The notes: a model not told the origin generated them from the letters alone. A stretch of 64,000 nt of DNA from Muricea muricata (GCA_963855995.1 OY979716.1:123504237-123568236); one strand, 5' to 3'; positions 1-10,609 are shown, counted from the stretch's first letter. A program made the numbers and translations.

Positions 1-1781
1 TTGATTCCCGCTTTTATAGTGCGTTGTGCTTCTCACCACTGAAACCAAGTCTGGCGTGTGCGCTTCATGTGCGTTGAGTTTCTGTTGTTGATATCTACTG
101 CATATGCTTCGAAGGTTTAGAGGGTTTCACTAAAATCAATGTAGCAGAGCAGTGCAGGCCCACAGTAGTCGGCACATGCTATCCGTGTGGTGGGGCACAT
201 TGTGCGGTGACATTATGACCGTTATGTTGGACAATAGCTTCGCTTCTTATATTTTTACATAAGAATATGTTTCTATAACACCGTCTCAAAGAACAACACA
301 TAACAAAGGAATATATCAATATACAATGATTGTTTTTAGCTCTTTACCTTACATCACTATACTGTGATTGGTCAGATAATCTCCAAATATGGTATTGTTC
401 ATAGTCCGAAATTCAATACTATTTTAACGTGTGACTTGTGTCTACTTTGATAACAATGTCACTTCAACAAATTATCCCTAAAACTGGAAGTAATCAGAGA
501 TTAGTGCATTGCGTTCGACGTTAGTGTTCTATTGTTAAGAGAATTGTTTTTCACCGGAGCGCTATAAATGGGAAAGCATCAGCCTAGTCCTAGACTCTCT
601 CTCTCTGTCTTCTCTGTCTCTATTTGATATATTTAAGTTTTATGCCTGGGTTTGCTGTTCCGAACGCGGCAGCAAGAAAGCCTAGCAGATTTCAGTAAAA
701 TGGTCCCTGATTTCGAAAAAGTGGTCCCTGGCCTGATTACCAAGCACACCGCATTTGTAAACATTTCCCTACGTTGAAGAACTCGCTCTAGCTGCTCGAA
801 TATGTAATATTCCTCCGTCAAAAACGGTAGATATATTAAGAAAACGGTAGAAATTCACTCAGTGGTATTGTGGAGAACAAACGACCTGGGATGCAATGGA
901 TTTCGCCGTCAAAATGTAAAAATATTTGGCATAAATTAATATTTGAACTTAACTTAACACGCTACATTTAGTGACGCTAAAGATTTCGCTGTATTTTTTG
1001 TGTTTATTATTTTCCAATGAAACGTGGCCAAAATGTAGCAAAAAGGGGCGATTTGTTTGGTAGCATTTGTAGTACTATATGTATTTTTCCGATTAAGATA
1101 TGTTTATACATATTATTTGCATGCAAATTAGCATTGAAATTATGAAGTTTCCTGCATTTGAAAGGAAATAAGCACTTTTTATAGATAGTAAACTTAAAAA
1201 GAATAACCTAGATTCAAAATGATTATAATTCCAGTTAAATAAATACGACTTAGTTTTTTTGGTGTAAATAGCTTATATTAAACTGGAGATATGCTTTATA
1301 AAGTAGAGCCATTTGAAAATACTGAAATCTGCTAGACGTTCTGAAGCACCTTGTGCTGTGACGTCAGATTAAGGCCCGAGTCACATATAAGTGCTTGCTT
1401 CAGAATGACAGGGACTAGGCTTGGAATTAAAGCATATACTTCACAGGTGTGCGAAATTTACAGCAATTTAATCACACCAATCACACGAAAGTTAAACACA
1501 CTTACACCGCCCAAATTATATATATACTGAACTTGACTTAGCGTTGAAATATTCTGTAGAGTTTTAAGACCAAAAGTTGAAACAATGTAATAATTTGGAC
1601 ATTTTATATTAGATAACATGACTTCTTTCGCAGTACTGTGATCACAGGCGCGGTTCGTTCTGCTAAACGTCAGCACGAGGAAATGCCACATCCAAAAATC
1701 TCAAAAGGCCACAGCATTCAGCCGTGACTTCATGACTAGGAAGCGTTCTCCTTCGTCGAACACAATATATATATATATATT
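1..1781. other. Non-coding stretch, no gene recognised
   Basis: I see no convincing coding region; the short open frames have no recognisable domain. A roughly 20-nt inverted repeat (679-699 against 1319-1339) and a shorter one (GCCTAGTCC near 583 against GGACTAGGC near 1410) hint at an old TIR element of about 0.85 kb. It carries no transposase remains. A short (TA)6 run at 1768-1779 marks the start of the PLE cluster. Confidence 0.5.
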
Positions 1782-3000
1782 CCCACTTTAGTGAACAAGT
1801 AGATTCACCACTTTTTCCACAAAAAAGAGTGCTACTACTGTGTTTCATGCTATAGGCAGTCATCAGACGACTGGATACATTCAATTATTTGTCTACTTTT
1901 ATAGTCCACGTCATTAAGCTATTGTTTCTAAATTGTTTTTTGATTACTTCCTAATTGTTTCTTAATTGTCTCTTAATTGTCTCTTAATTGTCCGGTGACA
2001 TCTCTTTGACGTTTGAAAGGAGGAATTTGTCTCTGTGACGACATCTTGAAAGAGCTTCTTTTCTTTAGCAAGTTCACTTTGTTGTGGAAGATTATGTGCA
2101 ATTTTCCCCAAAGACAAAAGTTGCATGTTTTTGAGCAATTTCTGTAGGTTGGGGCTTTATCCAAGATTGACCACTCGATGTTTATCTCTTCTATATTCTT
2201 ATCTCTTAAATCCCAGACATACTTGGAGAGTTCAGTTGCGTTTGCTGTTGAACGGTGGCGTAGTGAGTTTCTGTGCTTGTAGAGCCTGTCTTCAAACAAT
2301 CTTTCAGCAAGTCCAATGTAGCTTTCTCCTCGTTGCTTTTGCTGTTGCTGACTTAACTTTGGCTAAGTATATATACTTTGTTCTCTGTTAAGCATTCACC
2401 TTTTAGGGAGCAAGTCTCTTTTACTCTGCAATTGCATTCTGCAGTGGTAATGGTATGTTGGTCTTGAAGGATTCTTTTGTTGTGGGCCTTAATGGCGTTT
2501 GAGGTGTTTGGCATGCAGCTGTAGCTGACCTTGACATTGTTTCTGTTAAATACCTTGTGTAGGTGCTGGTTTGCAGGGAAATGTTTATCTAGAAGTTGTA
2601 GGAACTTTTTCGCTATATTTGCCTTGATCGCATGACGTTCATACTATACGGGGGGTTGAACCATAATACCTTTCGTTTTCTTTTTTGGCTTTCCTGCTTC
2701 CCTGCTGTCTCAGGTGGTTGGTATACAATTTTTTCTTTGTACCCACTGGCTCTTAGGGCATCGTTGTAAAGTGGTGTGGCTTGATCGAATATTTCTTTAG
2801 ATCACGAAATTTCAGAAATACGCTTGCTGATATTTTTGGGTAGTTGTTTGGTAATGCTTGATGGATGGTTAGAACTCACGTTGATATAAAGAGGGTTGTC
2901 ATTAGGTTTTCGGTAAGGCTTGTAGGATTCATATAATTTCTCAGGTCGAGAGTTATAAACTACGCCAATCAGCACACCAATATTAGCACGAAAGATATCG
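1782..3000 (-). mobile_element. Penelope-like element A, left copy (5'-truncated)
   Basis: Minus-strand retroelement fragment. Read 5' to 3' it starts in the C-terminal part of the reverse transcriptase, with a typical PLE block (YKPYRKPNDNPLYIN, then SNHPSSITKQLPK near 2870-2930). It continues through a cysteine motif (CNCRVKET..C..C) and a GIY-YIG endonuclease domain (FEDRLYKHRNSL, TELSKYVW) at 1973-2320, then a non-coding tail. Several frame breaks make it a pseudogene. It lies 5'-to-5' against the right copy at about 3000, and its 3' tail ends at a short (TA)n run at 1768-1779. It matches the right copy over about 1 kb with scattered differences. Confidence 0.85.
1831..1870 (-). ncRNA. 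Degenerate hammerhead-ribozyme motif of PLE-A left copy
   Basis: Read on the minus strand, the core CTGATGA (1860-1866) is followed after 13 nt by GAAA (1843-1846). This is the same position as in the right copy. Stem II is only TGC/GCA, and stems I and III are no longer complementary, so activity is unlikely. It is called because its position relative to the endonuclease ORF matches the better copy at 4049-4087. Confidence 0.4.
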
Positions 3001-3484
3001 ATATTACCAGCCTTACCGAAAACCTAATGACAACCCTCTTTATATCAACGTGAGTTCTAACCATCCACCAAGCATTATCAAACAACTACCCAAAAATATC
3101 AGCAAGCGTATTTCCTAAATTTCGTCATCTAAAGAAATATTCGATCAAGCCGCACCACTTTAAAACCATGCCCTGAGACCCAGTGGGTACAAAGAAAAAT
3201 TGTATACCAATCACCTGAGACAGCAGGGAAGCAGGAGAGCCAAAAAAGAAAGCGAAAGGTATTATTGTTCACCCCCCCCGTATAGTATGAACGTCAAGAC
3301 AAATATAGCGAAAAATTCCTACAACATCTAGATAAACACTTCCAGCAGGAAACCACCACCGACACAAGGTATTTAACAGAGGCAATGTCAAGTTCAGCTA
3401 CAGCTGCATGCCAAACACCTCAAACGTCATTAAGGTCCACAACAAAAGAGTCCTTCAAGGCCAACATACCATTACCACTGCAGA

Positions 3485-3934
3485 ATGCAATTGCAGAGTA
3501 AAAGAGACTTGCCCCTAAAAGGTGAATGTTTAACAGAGAACATAGTATATTTAGCCAAAGTCAGCAACAGCAAAAGCAACGAAGAGAAAAGGTACATTGG
3601 ACTCACGGAAAGATCGTTTAAAGACAGGCTCTACAAGCACAGAAACTCACTACGCCACCGTTCACAAGCGAACGCAACCGAACTCTCCAAGTATGTCTGG
3701 GATTTAAGAGATAGAAATATAGAAGAAATAAACATCGAGTGGTCAATCTTGGAAAAAGCCCCAACCTACAGAAATGGCTCAAAAGCATGCAACCTTTGTC
3801 TTTCGGAAAAATTCCACATAATCTTTCACAACAAAGGAAACTTGCTAAGCAAAAGAAGCGAAATTCTTTCAACATGTCGTCACAGAAACAAGTTCCTCCT
3901 TTCAAACGTCAAAGAGACGCCACCGTACAATTAA
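3485..3934 (+). pseudogene. PLE-A GIY-YIG endonuclease domain
   Basis: An open frame of about 149 codons with no true upstream start, because the element is 5'-truncated. It holds the C-terminal PLE module: a cysteine cluster (C..C....CPLKGEC, 3488-3530), then the GIY-YIG fold with VYLAKV, RYIGLTERSF, the conserved Arg/His stretch DRLYKHRNSLRH and the Glu in NATELSKYVW. A Cys pair (CNLCLSEK) and the closing CRHRNKF motif follow. This domain nicks target DNA for target-primed reverse transcription in EN-plus PLEs. The reading frame is intact through the domain, but there is no RT, so the copy is non-autonomous. Confidence 0.85.
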
Positions 3935-4048
3935 GAGACGATTAAGCAACAATTGGAAAGTAATCAAAAAACAATTTAGAAACAATAGCCTAATAACAGT
4001 GGCTACCGGGTGGACTATAAAAGTAGACAAATAATTGAATCTAACCAG

Positions 4049-4087
4049 TCGTCTGATGATTGCCTAGCATGAAACACAGTGTTACGA
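4049..4087 (+). ncRNA. Hammerhead-ribozyme motif of PLE-A right copy
   Basis: Order seen: stem I strand TCGT, core CTGATGA (4053-4059), short stem II TGC-CTA-GCA, core GAAA (4071-4074), stem III ACA-CAG-TGT, cleavage base T4083, stem I strand ACGA. Stem I pairs for 4 bp (5 with a wobble) and stem III for 3 bp. The 10.1/11.1 pair is T-T and stem II is only 3 bp, so cleavage would be weak. Hammerheads in PLE terminal regions are an established finding (Cervera and De la Pena). Confidence 0.6.
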
Positions 4088-4115
4088 TATAGTTGTGAAA
4101 TTTTGGACTAGCACA

Positions 4116-4285
<170 letters not shown>

Positions 4286-4388
4286 ACAAGGAATGAAAAT
4301 AAAACCATATATATGAAGAAAGTGCTCAATACCGAAGTAGAGCGGAATAGGCAATGAAATAGACTTTGGTTACTTCATAAAGTTTTAT

Positions 4389-4442
4389 TCACAACAAATC
4401 TGTTTCGTATGACAAGCAATGCTTGCCACACTCGTCAGGTGA
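4389..4442 (-). ncRNA. Hammerhead ribozyme (type I, short stem III) of PLE-B
   Basis: Minus strand, 54 nt. Stem I TCAC/GTGA; core CTGACGA (4432-4438); stem II of 10 bp with two G-U wobbles (GTGTGGCAAG with CTTGTCATAC) and loop CATTG; core GAAA; stem III ACA-GATT-TGT; cleavage base T4393 before GTGA. All invariant core positions match the hammerhead consensus CUGANGA...GAAA. Such ribozymes in PLE terminal repeats are proposed to process tandem transcripts. Confidence 0.85.
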
Positions 4443-4528
4443 TAATCGCGTCTGATGTTATAATCTAGGGAAACTTGATATGTATGTTACAAATGACGTC
4501 GCGCGTTAAAGTTAATTGCATTAGTACA

Positions 4529-5035
4529 TTAAAAGTTGGCAAGTAAATGTTTCTTACGATGCCTGCAAGCGCTTATTAGTTCGTTCCTTGAATTTAGGGT
4601 ACCTAGCTCTGGGTGACAAATAATAAGAAATTTTTCATGCAAACACAAATTACATCTCTTTGAGCTACTCTTGTAAGCTTTACACCGTTTTATGACTCTC
4701 CATTTTATGGAAAATTTGATGTCGTTATCTTTTAAATCCCAAATGTACTTGCTGAGGGAAGTGCTATTTTTGTGTTTGGCTTTCCGGAAAGTGTTGTTGT
4801 GGTTATTGTACCGCAATTTGAAAGGGCCTTCTGTTATGCCGATGTAGGATTGAATCTCCTTGCTGTCTTGTCTTTCGACCACGGCCTGGTACACGACTCC
4901 ATCTTGTTGGCATTCTCCGTTTAGTGGGCATGATACTGACTTTCGGCAGTTGCAGGTAGCGGTGGTTGGTGGATATGTTTCATTTCTTAGTAAGCGTTTG
5001 TTATGTGCTGTAATGATACTGGAAACGTTCGGCAT
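4529..5035 (-). pseudogene. PLE-B linker and GIY-YIG endonuclease
   Basis: An open frame of 168 codons, with upstream codons also open to about 5110. It contains SYSSMPNVSSII, a cysteine cluster (CNCRKSVSCPLNGEC), YIGITEGPFKLRYNNH (the YIG half and the Arg), the Glu-bearing STSLSKYIWDL, a KRCNLCLHEKF Cys pair and a closing CRHRKKHLL. The N-terminal RT is missing, so this is the C-terminal endonuclease part of a retroelement protein. The frame is uninterrupted, suggesting a fairly recent insertion. Confidence 0.85.
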
Positions 5036-5115
5036 AGAACTGTAGCTTATTTTTAAGGTATTTTTGTTGAAAATTTTGTGTAGGGTATGGTGAGGTGGGA
5101 AACACTCGGCAACTA

Positions 5116-5117
<2 letters not shown>

Positions 5118-5214
<97 letters not shown>
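5118..5214. repeat. (TA)n array
   Basis: An uninterrupted TA dinucleotide array of about 97 bp. The PLE-B 5' truncation is on its left. On its right is the 3' tail of PLE-C left copy, which enters TA directly after GTGCTATA. Confidence 0.95.
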
Positions 5215-5252
5215 CACAAGATGACAAACACAAGTTACTTCATCGAAATTTT

Positions 5253-5312
5253 ATTTACTACAGGACTGTTTCGTATGGCAAGTGTTGAACTTGCCACACT
5301 CATCAGGTAAAT
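5253..5312 (-). ncRNA. Hammerhead ribozyme of PLE-C left copy
   Basis: The exact reverse complement of the 60-nt motif at 8011-8070. Stem I ATTTAC/GTAAAT, core CTGATGA, a 10-bp stem II with one G-U wobble and loop TTCAACA, GAAA, stem III ACAG-TC-CTGT, cleavage base A before GTAAAT. Identity between the two copies shows that both are recent. Confidence 0.9.
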
Positions 5313-5401
5313 GATATAATATTACAACAGCGCAACGGAATATATGTACAAGTGATGCATAATTAAATGATTTGATCATGTTGCATGCGGTCGTGAGAGT
5401 G

Positions 5402-6133
5402 TTATCGTAGTAGGAATTTCTTCCGGTGTCGGCATGTGGATATGAGTTCGTTACGTTTGTTGAGAGAGCTTAGTTCGGGGTGGCATATGATGATAAATTT
5501 TTCGGACATACATAAGTTACAGCGTTTGGTTTTATTAGAGTATGGTTGTGGTTTCTTAATGATTTTCCAGTTGATAGTATACGAGGTGTTAGAGTCTTTT
5601 AATTTCCAGATGTGCTTACTTAGTTCGGTTGCGTTTCTCTTGGTTTTGTTACGAAAGGAGCTGGTGTGGTTAAGGTAGCGGGTTTTGAAAGTGTTCTCAG
5701 TAAGGCCAACGTAGGTTTGAACTTCTTTCGTAGCTTTGTTTGTCACTGCGGCCTGGTAGATTACTGCCTTTGTTTGGCATTCTCCTTGCAGTGGGCAAGC
5801 ATCTTTCGAGCGGCAACTGCAATTTCTTTCTGTGATGGTGTTCTTGTTGGCTTCTTTGCGTAGAATTGTTTTATTGTGCGACGAGATGATGCTCTGGACA
5901 TTCGGCATACAACTATAACTTAGTTTCAGTGTGTTCCGGTTGAATATTTTGTTTAGCGGGTGGTTTTTTGGAAAGGAGTCATCGATTGCTTTAAGGAATT
6001 TATGTCCGATATCGGTTTTGACGTTTGAGGTGAAGGGAGGGTTGTACCAGGTAATATTACGGCTTCTGCGGCGGGTTTTTTGTGCGGGTTGTGGTTCGTA
6101 GTGTAAGTTGTAGCTGTAGCCGCTCTTTTTCAA
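5402..6133 (-). pseudogene. PLE-C linker and GIY-YIG endonuclease, left copy
   Basis: 243 open codons. The first ATG-like position lies just inside the truncation, so it is a fragment and not a true start. It contains the linker (KKSGYSYNLHYEPQP, NPPFTSNVKTDIG, HPLNKIFNRNTLKLSYS), the cysteine motif (NCSCRSKDACPLQGEC), TYVGLTENTFKTRYLNH, NATELSKHIWKL, KRCNLCMSEKF and CRHRKKFLL. It differs from the plus copy at only a few residues. There is no RT domain. Confidence 0.88.
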
Positions 6134-6142
6134 AGCTTCTTG

Positions 6143-7005
6143 ACGGTTCTTCTACAACGCTTAAGATGGAAAGCCCATCATTTCCTTCACCCGACTGATC
6201 CTTCGACCCAGAAAGAAACATTCGGATTCAAAATAACAACCTCACCCCCACCAATCACCGAACTGCGCGACTTCGAAGAAAGAATGTTATCGCTAGTCCA
6301 GAACATTGAATTTCAACCGACAAACTCTGCTTTTCAAAACAAACTGCACCAAGATATTAGAAAGATTAGGAAAGACAACGAACTATTCGTACCCTTCTAC
6401 CGCGTGAAACCCGAGACATACAAACAGCTACTACATAATAACATCACGAAAACCTACAAGAAAGCGCCAGCAAACAGCACAGCCGAAATCATCAAGGAAG
6501 AAAGGAAAATCGCGAAAGACCTCAAACTAGACAGCAGAATTGACGCAATAGCCGAGAAAGAATGCTTTTGCCGATCACAAACGGGCTTCTAACGTCTAAC
6601 GACTTTGCAAACAATGCCGATCACAGGCGAGCTTCTAAACAAGAGTATGACGAGATCGCAGCGAAGGAAAGACACATCATAATTCAAGCTAAGAACTCGT
6701 TGCTCTTTAGCGAAACCGAAGCTTGGTGCAAGAAGGACAGTAGCTAGAACTTTGATGTGACAATGGGCAGTTTTGATGGTGCGGAAACGTGTGAACTGGT
6801 GGGATCCTACCTACTTTCGCATTTACCAACCGCATACAGAAACGACATTGGCTTGTACCGCGACGATGGTCTTAGCGCGTTTGATGTTTCACCCAGAGAG
6901 ATCGAAAAGATCAAAAAAGAAATCTGCAAGGTATTCAATGACAACAAGCTTAAGCTAACTATCGAAGCAAACAAAAAATGCGTCCAGAAAGGACATCACT
7001 TTTGA
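6143..7005 (+). pseudogene. PLE-C reverse transcriptase, broken
   Basis: Three frame-shifted pieces. 6143-6592 is the N-terminal fingers (KETFGFKI, FEERMLSLVQNIEF, NNITKTYKKAP, AIAEKECF). 6562-6747 is the part before the palm (ITNGLL, SLLFSETEAWCKKDSS). 6757-7005 is the palm ([17 protein letters not shown], then [13 protein letters not shown], the catalytic Asp pair). Between the first two pieces the usual PLE segment starting TLKDHKP is absent, an apparent in-element deletion. The protein would copy RNA into DNA at a nicked target; this copy cannot make it whole. Confidence 0.88.
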
Positions 7006-7066
7006 CCTCAGGTCCGGCAACTTTAAACCGTACACGAAGCCAGGCAATGTTTCTCAGTACGTCAAC

Positions 7067-7921
7067 GTGCAAAGCAACCATCCTCCGTCCATTCTACGTA
7101 GAATCCCTGAAACTATTAACCAGCGCCATTCGAGAATTTCATCCGAAAAGCAATCGTTCGACGCAAGTACTCGCCCATATCAAGAAGCTTTGAAAAAGAG
7201 CGGCTACAGCTACAACTTACACTACGAACCACAACCCGCACAAAAAACCCGCCGCAGAAGCCGTAATATTACCTGGTGCAACCCTCCTTTCACCTCAAAC
7301 GTCAAAACCGACATCGGACATAAATTCCTTAAAGCAATCGATGAATCATTTCCAAAAAACCACCCGCTAAACAAAATATTCAACCGGAACACACTGAAAC
7401 TAAGTTATAGTTGTATGCCGAATGTCCAGAGCATCATCTCGTCGCACAATAAAACAATTCTACGCAAAGAAGCCAACAAGAACACCGTCACAGAAAGAAA
7501 TTGTAATTGCCGCTCGAAAGATGCTTGCCCACTGCAAGGAGAATGCCAAACAAAGGCAGTAATCTACCAGGCTGCAGTGACAAACAAAGCTACGAAAGAA
7601 GTTCAAACCTACGTTGGCCTTACTGAGAACACTTTCAAAACCCGCTACCTTAACCACACCAGCTCCTTCCGTAACAAAACCAAGAGAAACGCAACCGAAC
7701 TAAGTAAGCACATCTGGAAATTAAAAGACTCTAACACCTCGTATACTATCAACTGGAAAATCATTAAGAAATCACAACCATACTCTAATAAAACCAAACG
7801 CTGTAACTTATGTATGTCCGAAAAATTTATCATCATATGCCACCCCGAACTAAGCTCTCTCAACAAACGTAACGAACTCATATCCACATGCCGACACCGC
7901 AAGAAATTCCTACTACGATAA
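7067..7921 (+). pseudogene. PLE-C RT thumb/linker and GIY-YIG endonuclease, right copy
   Basis: An open frame that continues the element after a frame break near 7000. It begins in the RT C-terminal block (NVQSNHPPSILRRIPETI), then the linker (KKSGYSYNLHYEP), NRNTLKLSYSCMPNVQ, the cysteine motif (NCNCRSKDACPLQGEC), YVGLTENTFKTRYLNH, TELSKHIWKL, KRCNLCMSEKF and CRHRKKFLL. All landmarks of the EN-plus PLE endonuclease are present, so this part could still fold. It is the direct counterpart of 5402-6133 on the other strand. Confidence 0.88.
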
Positions 7922-8010
7922 CACTCTCACGACCACATGCAACATGATCAAATCATTTAATTATGCATCCCTTGTACATATATTCCGTTGCGCTGTTGTA
8001 ATATTATATC

Positions 8011-8070
8011 ATTTACCTGATGAGTGTGGCAAGTTCAACACTTGCCATACGAAACAGTCCTGTAGTAAAT
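8011..8070 (+). ncRNA. Hammerhead ribozyme (type I, short stem III) of PLE-C
   Basis: Complete by eye. Stem I ATTTAC (8011-8016) pairs with GTAAAT (8065-8070). Core CTGATGA is at 8017-8023. Stem II GTGTGGCAAG/CTTGCCATAC (8024-8033, 8041-8050) has one G-U wobble and loop TTCAACA. GAAA is at 8051-8054. Stem III is ACAG/CTGT around a 2-nt loop, and the cleavage base is A8064. Every conserved core base is present. The tight stem III loop is typical of retroelement hammerheads, which may act as dimers. It lies 90 nt after the endonuclease stop codon. Confidence 0.92.
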
Positions 8071-8204
8071 AAAATTTCGATGAAGTAACTTGTGTTTCTC
8101 ATCTTGTGCTATACCGCTCTGCGTACGCATTGAGCACTCTATCCGTACGATTTTGTATGCGCTTAATTCTATCCTCACGATAGTTTCTATCACTACATTT
8201 ATCT

Positions 8205-8389
<185 letters not shown>

Positions 8390-8493
8390 CCAGAAATCAG
8401 AACCAGGTAGGTTGCGATGTTGGTATGATAACTTAGAGCGCTCAATACCATAACTGGCAGAGCGAGCAAATAATAAGGAAGGCAAATTTTGCT

Positions 8494-8537
8494 GTCGCTA
8501 CTCTGAGTTTCACGCGCTTAGGCGATCATCAGGCAAC
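8494..8537 (-). ncRNA. Hammerhead-type motif, left arm of PLE-D
   Basis: Mirror image of 8551-8594. Stem I GTTGC/GCGAC (5 bp with one wobble), CTGATGA, stem II CGC/GCG with a 6-nt loop and a flanking T-T mismatch, GAAA, stem III ACT-CAG-AGT, cleavage base A. Stem II is weak, as in PLE-A, suggesting a related ribozyme form. Confidence 0.65.
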
Positions 8538-8550
8538 TCGAGTTGCCTGA

Positions 8551-8594
8551 GTTGCCTGATGATCGCCTAAGCGCGTGAAACTCAGAGTAGCGAC
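8551..8594 (+). ncRNA. Hammerhead-type motif, right arm of PLE-D
   Basis: Stem I GTTGC (8551-8555) with GCGAC (8590-8594); core CTGATGA 8556-8562; stem II CGC (8564-8566) with GCG (8573-8575); GAAA 8577-8580; stem III ACT 8580-8582 with AGT 8586-8588; cleavage base A8589. Both core strands fit the consensus. Opposed to the left-arm copy, a full transcript would rather fold into one long hairpin than into two ribozymes. Confidence 0.68.
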
Positions 8595-8612
8595 AGCAAA
8601 ATTTGCCTTCCT

Positions 8613-8745
<133 letters not shown>

Positions 8746-9422
8746 TAGGTGCCTACACTGTAAAAACTGGTAGGTTAAATTAACCTATTTCTAGAGGTTA
8801 CAACCAATGTTAATAGGTTGTTTCAACTACTAAAAAAAGTTAAAATAACCTAATGATTGTGATTGCATGAACTAATGAACAAAGATGGGTTGTTTTGACC
8901 TGTTCTTTTCGATATGAACTAAAATAACCCTGCACTTTGTAAATGACACATGCTATCCTTATAATATGTTATAGTGGATGATTCATGAACATAAATACGA
9001 TAAGGCTATATATAATCAGCAGTGTTAACAGTTAAGTACAGCAAAACAGCTTTATAATTATGCAGTGTTTATATTTGCAATAGAATACCACAATAGGATC
9101 TGATATTAAGTTATATGGCAGAGCAACAAAGTAAAATCGTTAAACTTATACGCACATAGAGGTATAGATATGCTGCGTCAGTCTATTTACAAACGCCTAA
9201 TTGTTCAGATTGACGTCACCGCTTTCTTTCACCGGGATCAGATTCACTACACGACCGCTTCTCATTGGTCAAACGGGTATTACATTTGCATTCGTTTTGA
9301 ATTCGAATGAGGTTTTACTTTACTCGTTAAAACGGGTTTTCTCTTGGTTCTTTGCTGCTTATTGCTAGCGTAGTTTCCAGTACTAATACACCGACTACTC
9401 TCAGTGAAGTTCGTAGTCTCTT
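8746..9422. other. Non-coding stretch
   Basis: No gene seen. The first 200 bp repeat TAACCT/AGGTT motifs in both orientations (8775-8940). This may be the end of an unidentified repeat, but I could not find its partner. Confidence 0.4.
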
Positions 9423-9690
9423 AGGTATGGCAAATTATAGTGCCCAACTCACCCCGAATCCGGGACGAAAGTCCTCAAAATGACCCCACCCTGAAACGTC
9501 AATGCCGACAATGCTTTTGCTTCCGAAAATCAAAAGCAACAGCCTTTCCGAAGTGCTAATAGTGTTTTTAAAGGTTGCTTTTAGGGGTGGTCATCAGAAG
9601 GGGAATTTGTCTAAGTACAATATTTTATAAAAAAATCATCATGTACCATGCCTGGTCAGGATTTAATTATACATGAAATCACAAATCATT
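9423..9690 (+). repeat. Repeat family R1, left outer copy
   Basis: Diverged inverted match to about 18960-19250. Shared blocks include GTGCCGACAATGCT-like, CAACAGCCTTTC, AAAGGTTGCTTTTAGGGG, ATCATCAGAAGGG and CATG.TGGTCAGGA. Part of it is also similar, in direct orientation, to 10720-10900. It has no coding content. It forms one outer arm of the inverted-repeat complex around a decayed THAP gene. Confidence 0.75.
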
Positions 9691-10609
9691 ATGTCTTAAA
9701 AAAGATTATCATAGTATGAAAAGCTATGCTTGTATGCCTATGAATATAGATATTGTATATTTCATAAGGATTAACATTTTTTAACATAATTGCCACCACA
9801 TCACCCATGATAGATAGCTAAGGAATATTTCCACCAAGTTTTTTCGACCTTTGAAGCAGCGCATTGTATTCTACTTCCAATTTTATTTGCTCCAAAAACC
9901 CATTGCAATGTCTCGCCAATAATTAGTGTGATGCCAATGTATCCGATAAATGCTACTTTATCTTCTTCATGTATATTTAGATCATAAAGTCCAATAGTAC
10001 TTTATATAGAATAGTCCCAATCAAAAATTGAAAGATATAGTCCCTCTCGAAAGAAAAAAACTACCCAAAAACGATTTAGGATCAGAGCCACACGTGTAAG
10101 AGTGAAAATAATTTAAAAGTCACGCGCAAGATCCTAGTGGGCTATTTGACAGGGGGTCGAATATTGTCACGAATATGTTGGTTTGTAACCACAGCGAACC
10201 AAGTAAATATTTTATATTTATTGTAATTTAGAGATTTATGATAAAAGTATTAAATATTTTTGTATTTTTGTCTCACAATAATAGTCTTTAAAAAAAAACT
10301 AAAACCAGCGCGTGATTTGTCTTACTGTCATATATCCATCGAACAGCGAAAGATTCTTGAGCTTTTGCCACCACAGTTAGGGCGACTGGTCTTAAGTTCT
10401 CAGCAAGCGTACATGGTACTGATTTTGGAATACCGAATACCTTTTTATTTATTTATATTTTTTCCAAGCCTTAGGAAAAATTTCAGAACCATCCTCAGAG
10501 ATATGAAAAACAAGATTCATATTAAAAGTCCACTGGGTTGGTAGAGAGTCTTAAGTGCACGAAATATTTTCGTGACGACTTAACGCCTGTCTTTGAGGAC
10601 GCGTAGTGT
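9691..10609. other. Non-coding stretch inside the R1 complex
   Basis: AT-rich with poly-A and poly-T runs. No domain, structural RNA or clear repeat partner recognised. Confidence 0.4.

Larger units (their letters stand above)
4286..5117 (-). mobile_element. Penelope-like element B (5'-truncated)
   Basis: Minus-strand PLE fragment lying between two (TA)n arrays. It encodes the end of the RT-EN linker (HKIFNKNTLKISYS, near 5050-5090), the cysteine motif and the GIY-YIG domain, then a tail with a hammerhead and an end sequence before the TA array at 4285. It belongs to a family distinct from A and C, as the proteins differ at many positions. Its truncated 5' end sits directly against the TA array at 5118, unlike A and C, which have an inverted partner there. 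Confidence 0.85.
5215..6142 (-). mobile_element. Penelope-like element C, left copy (5'-truncated)
   Basis: Minus-strand copy, nearly identical to the 3' half of the right copy, covering the linker, cysteine motif, GIY-YIG domain, hammerhead and part of the tail. Homology stops at about 6142 (AAGCTT in the codons after YQEALKKSG), where the plus-strand copy starts with its RT N-terminus. The two are fused 5' to 5'. Its outer end lies on the (TA)n array at 5118-5214. Confidence 0.92.
6143..8204 (+). mobile_element. Penelope-like element C, right copy (internally deleted)
   Basis: The longest PLE in the window. It starts in the RT N-terminal region (RWKAHHFLHPTD, KETFGFKITTSPP) and keeps the palm with the PLE catalytic signature GLYRDDGL (near 6840-6870). 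It continues through linker, cysteine motif, GIY-YIG, stop at 7921, hammerhead at 8011-8070 and a tail to about 8204, where a (TA)n array begins. An internal deletion near 6565 removed the middle of the RT (after EKECF), and a frame break near 7000 separates RT from linker. It is therefore defective but young. Confidence 0.92.

Noticed and set aside
5436-5863. Plus-strand open frames over PLE-C left copy
   Set aside because: They are antisense shadows of the endonuclease frame on the minus strand; the same shadows appear at 7460-7902 over the right copy.
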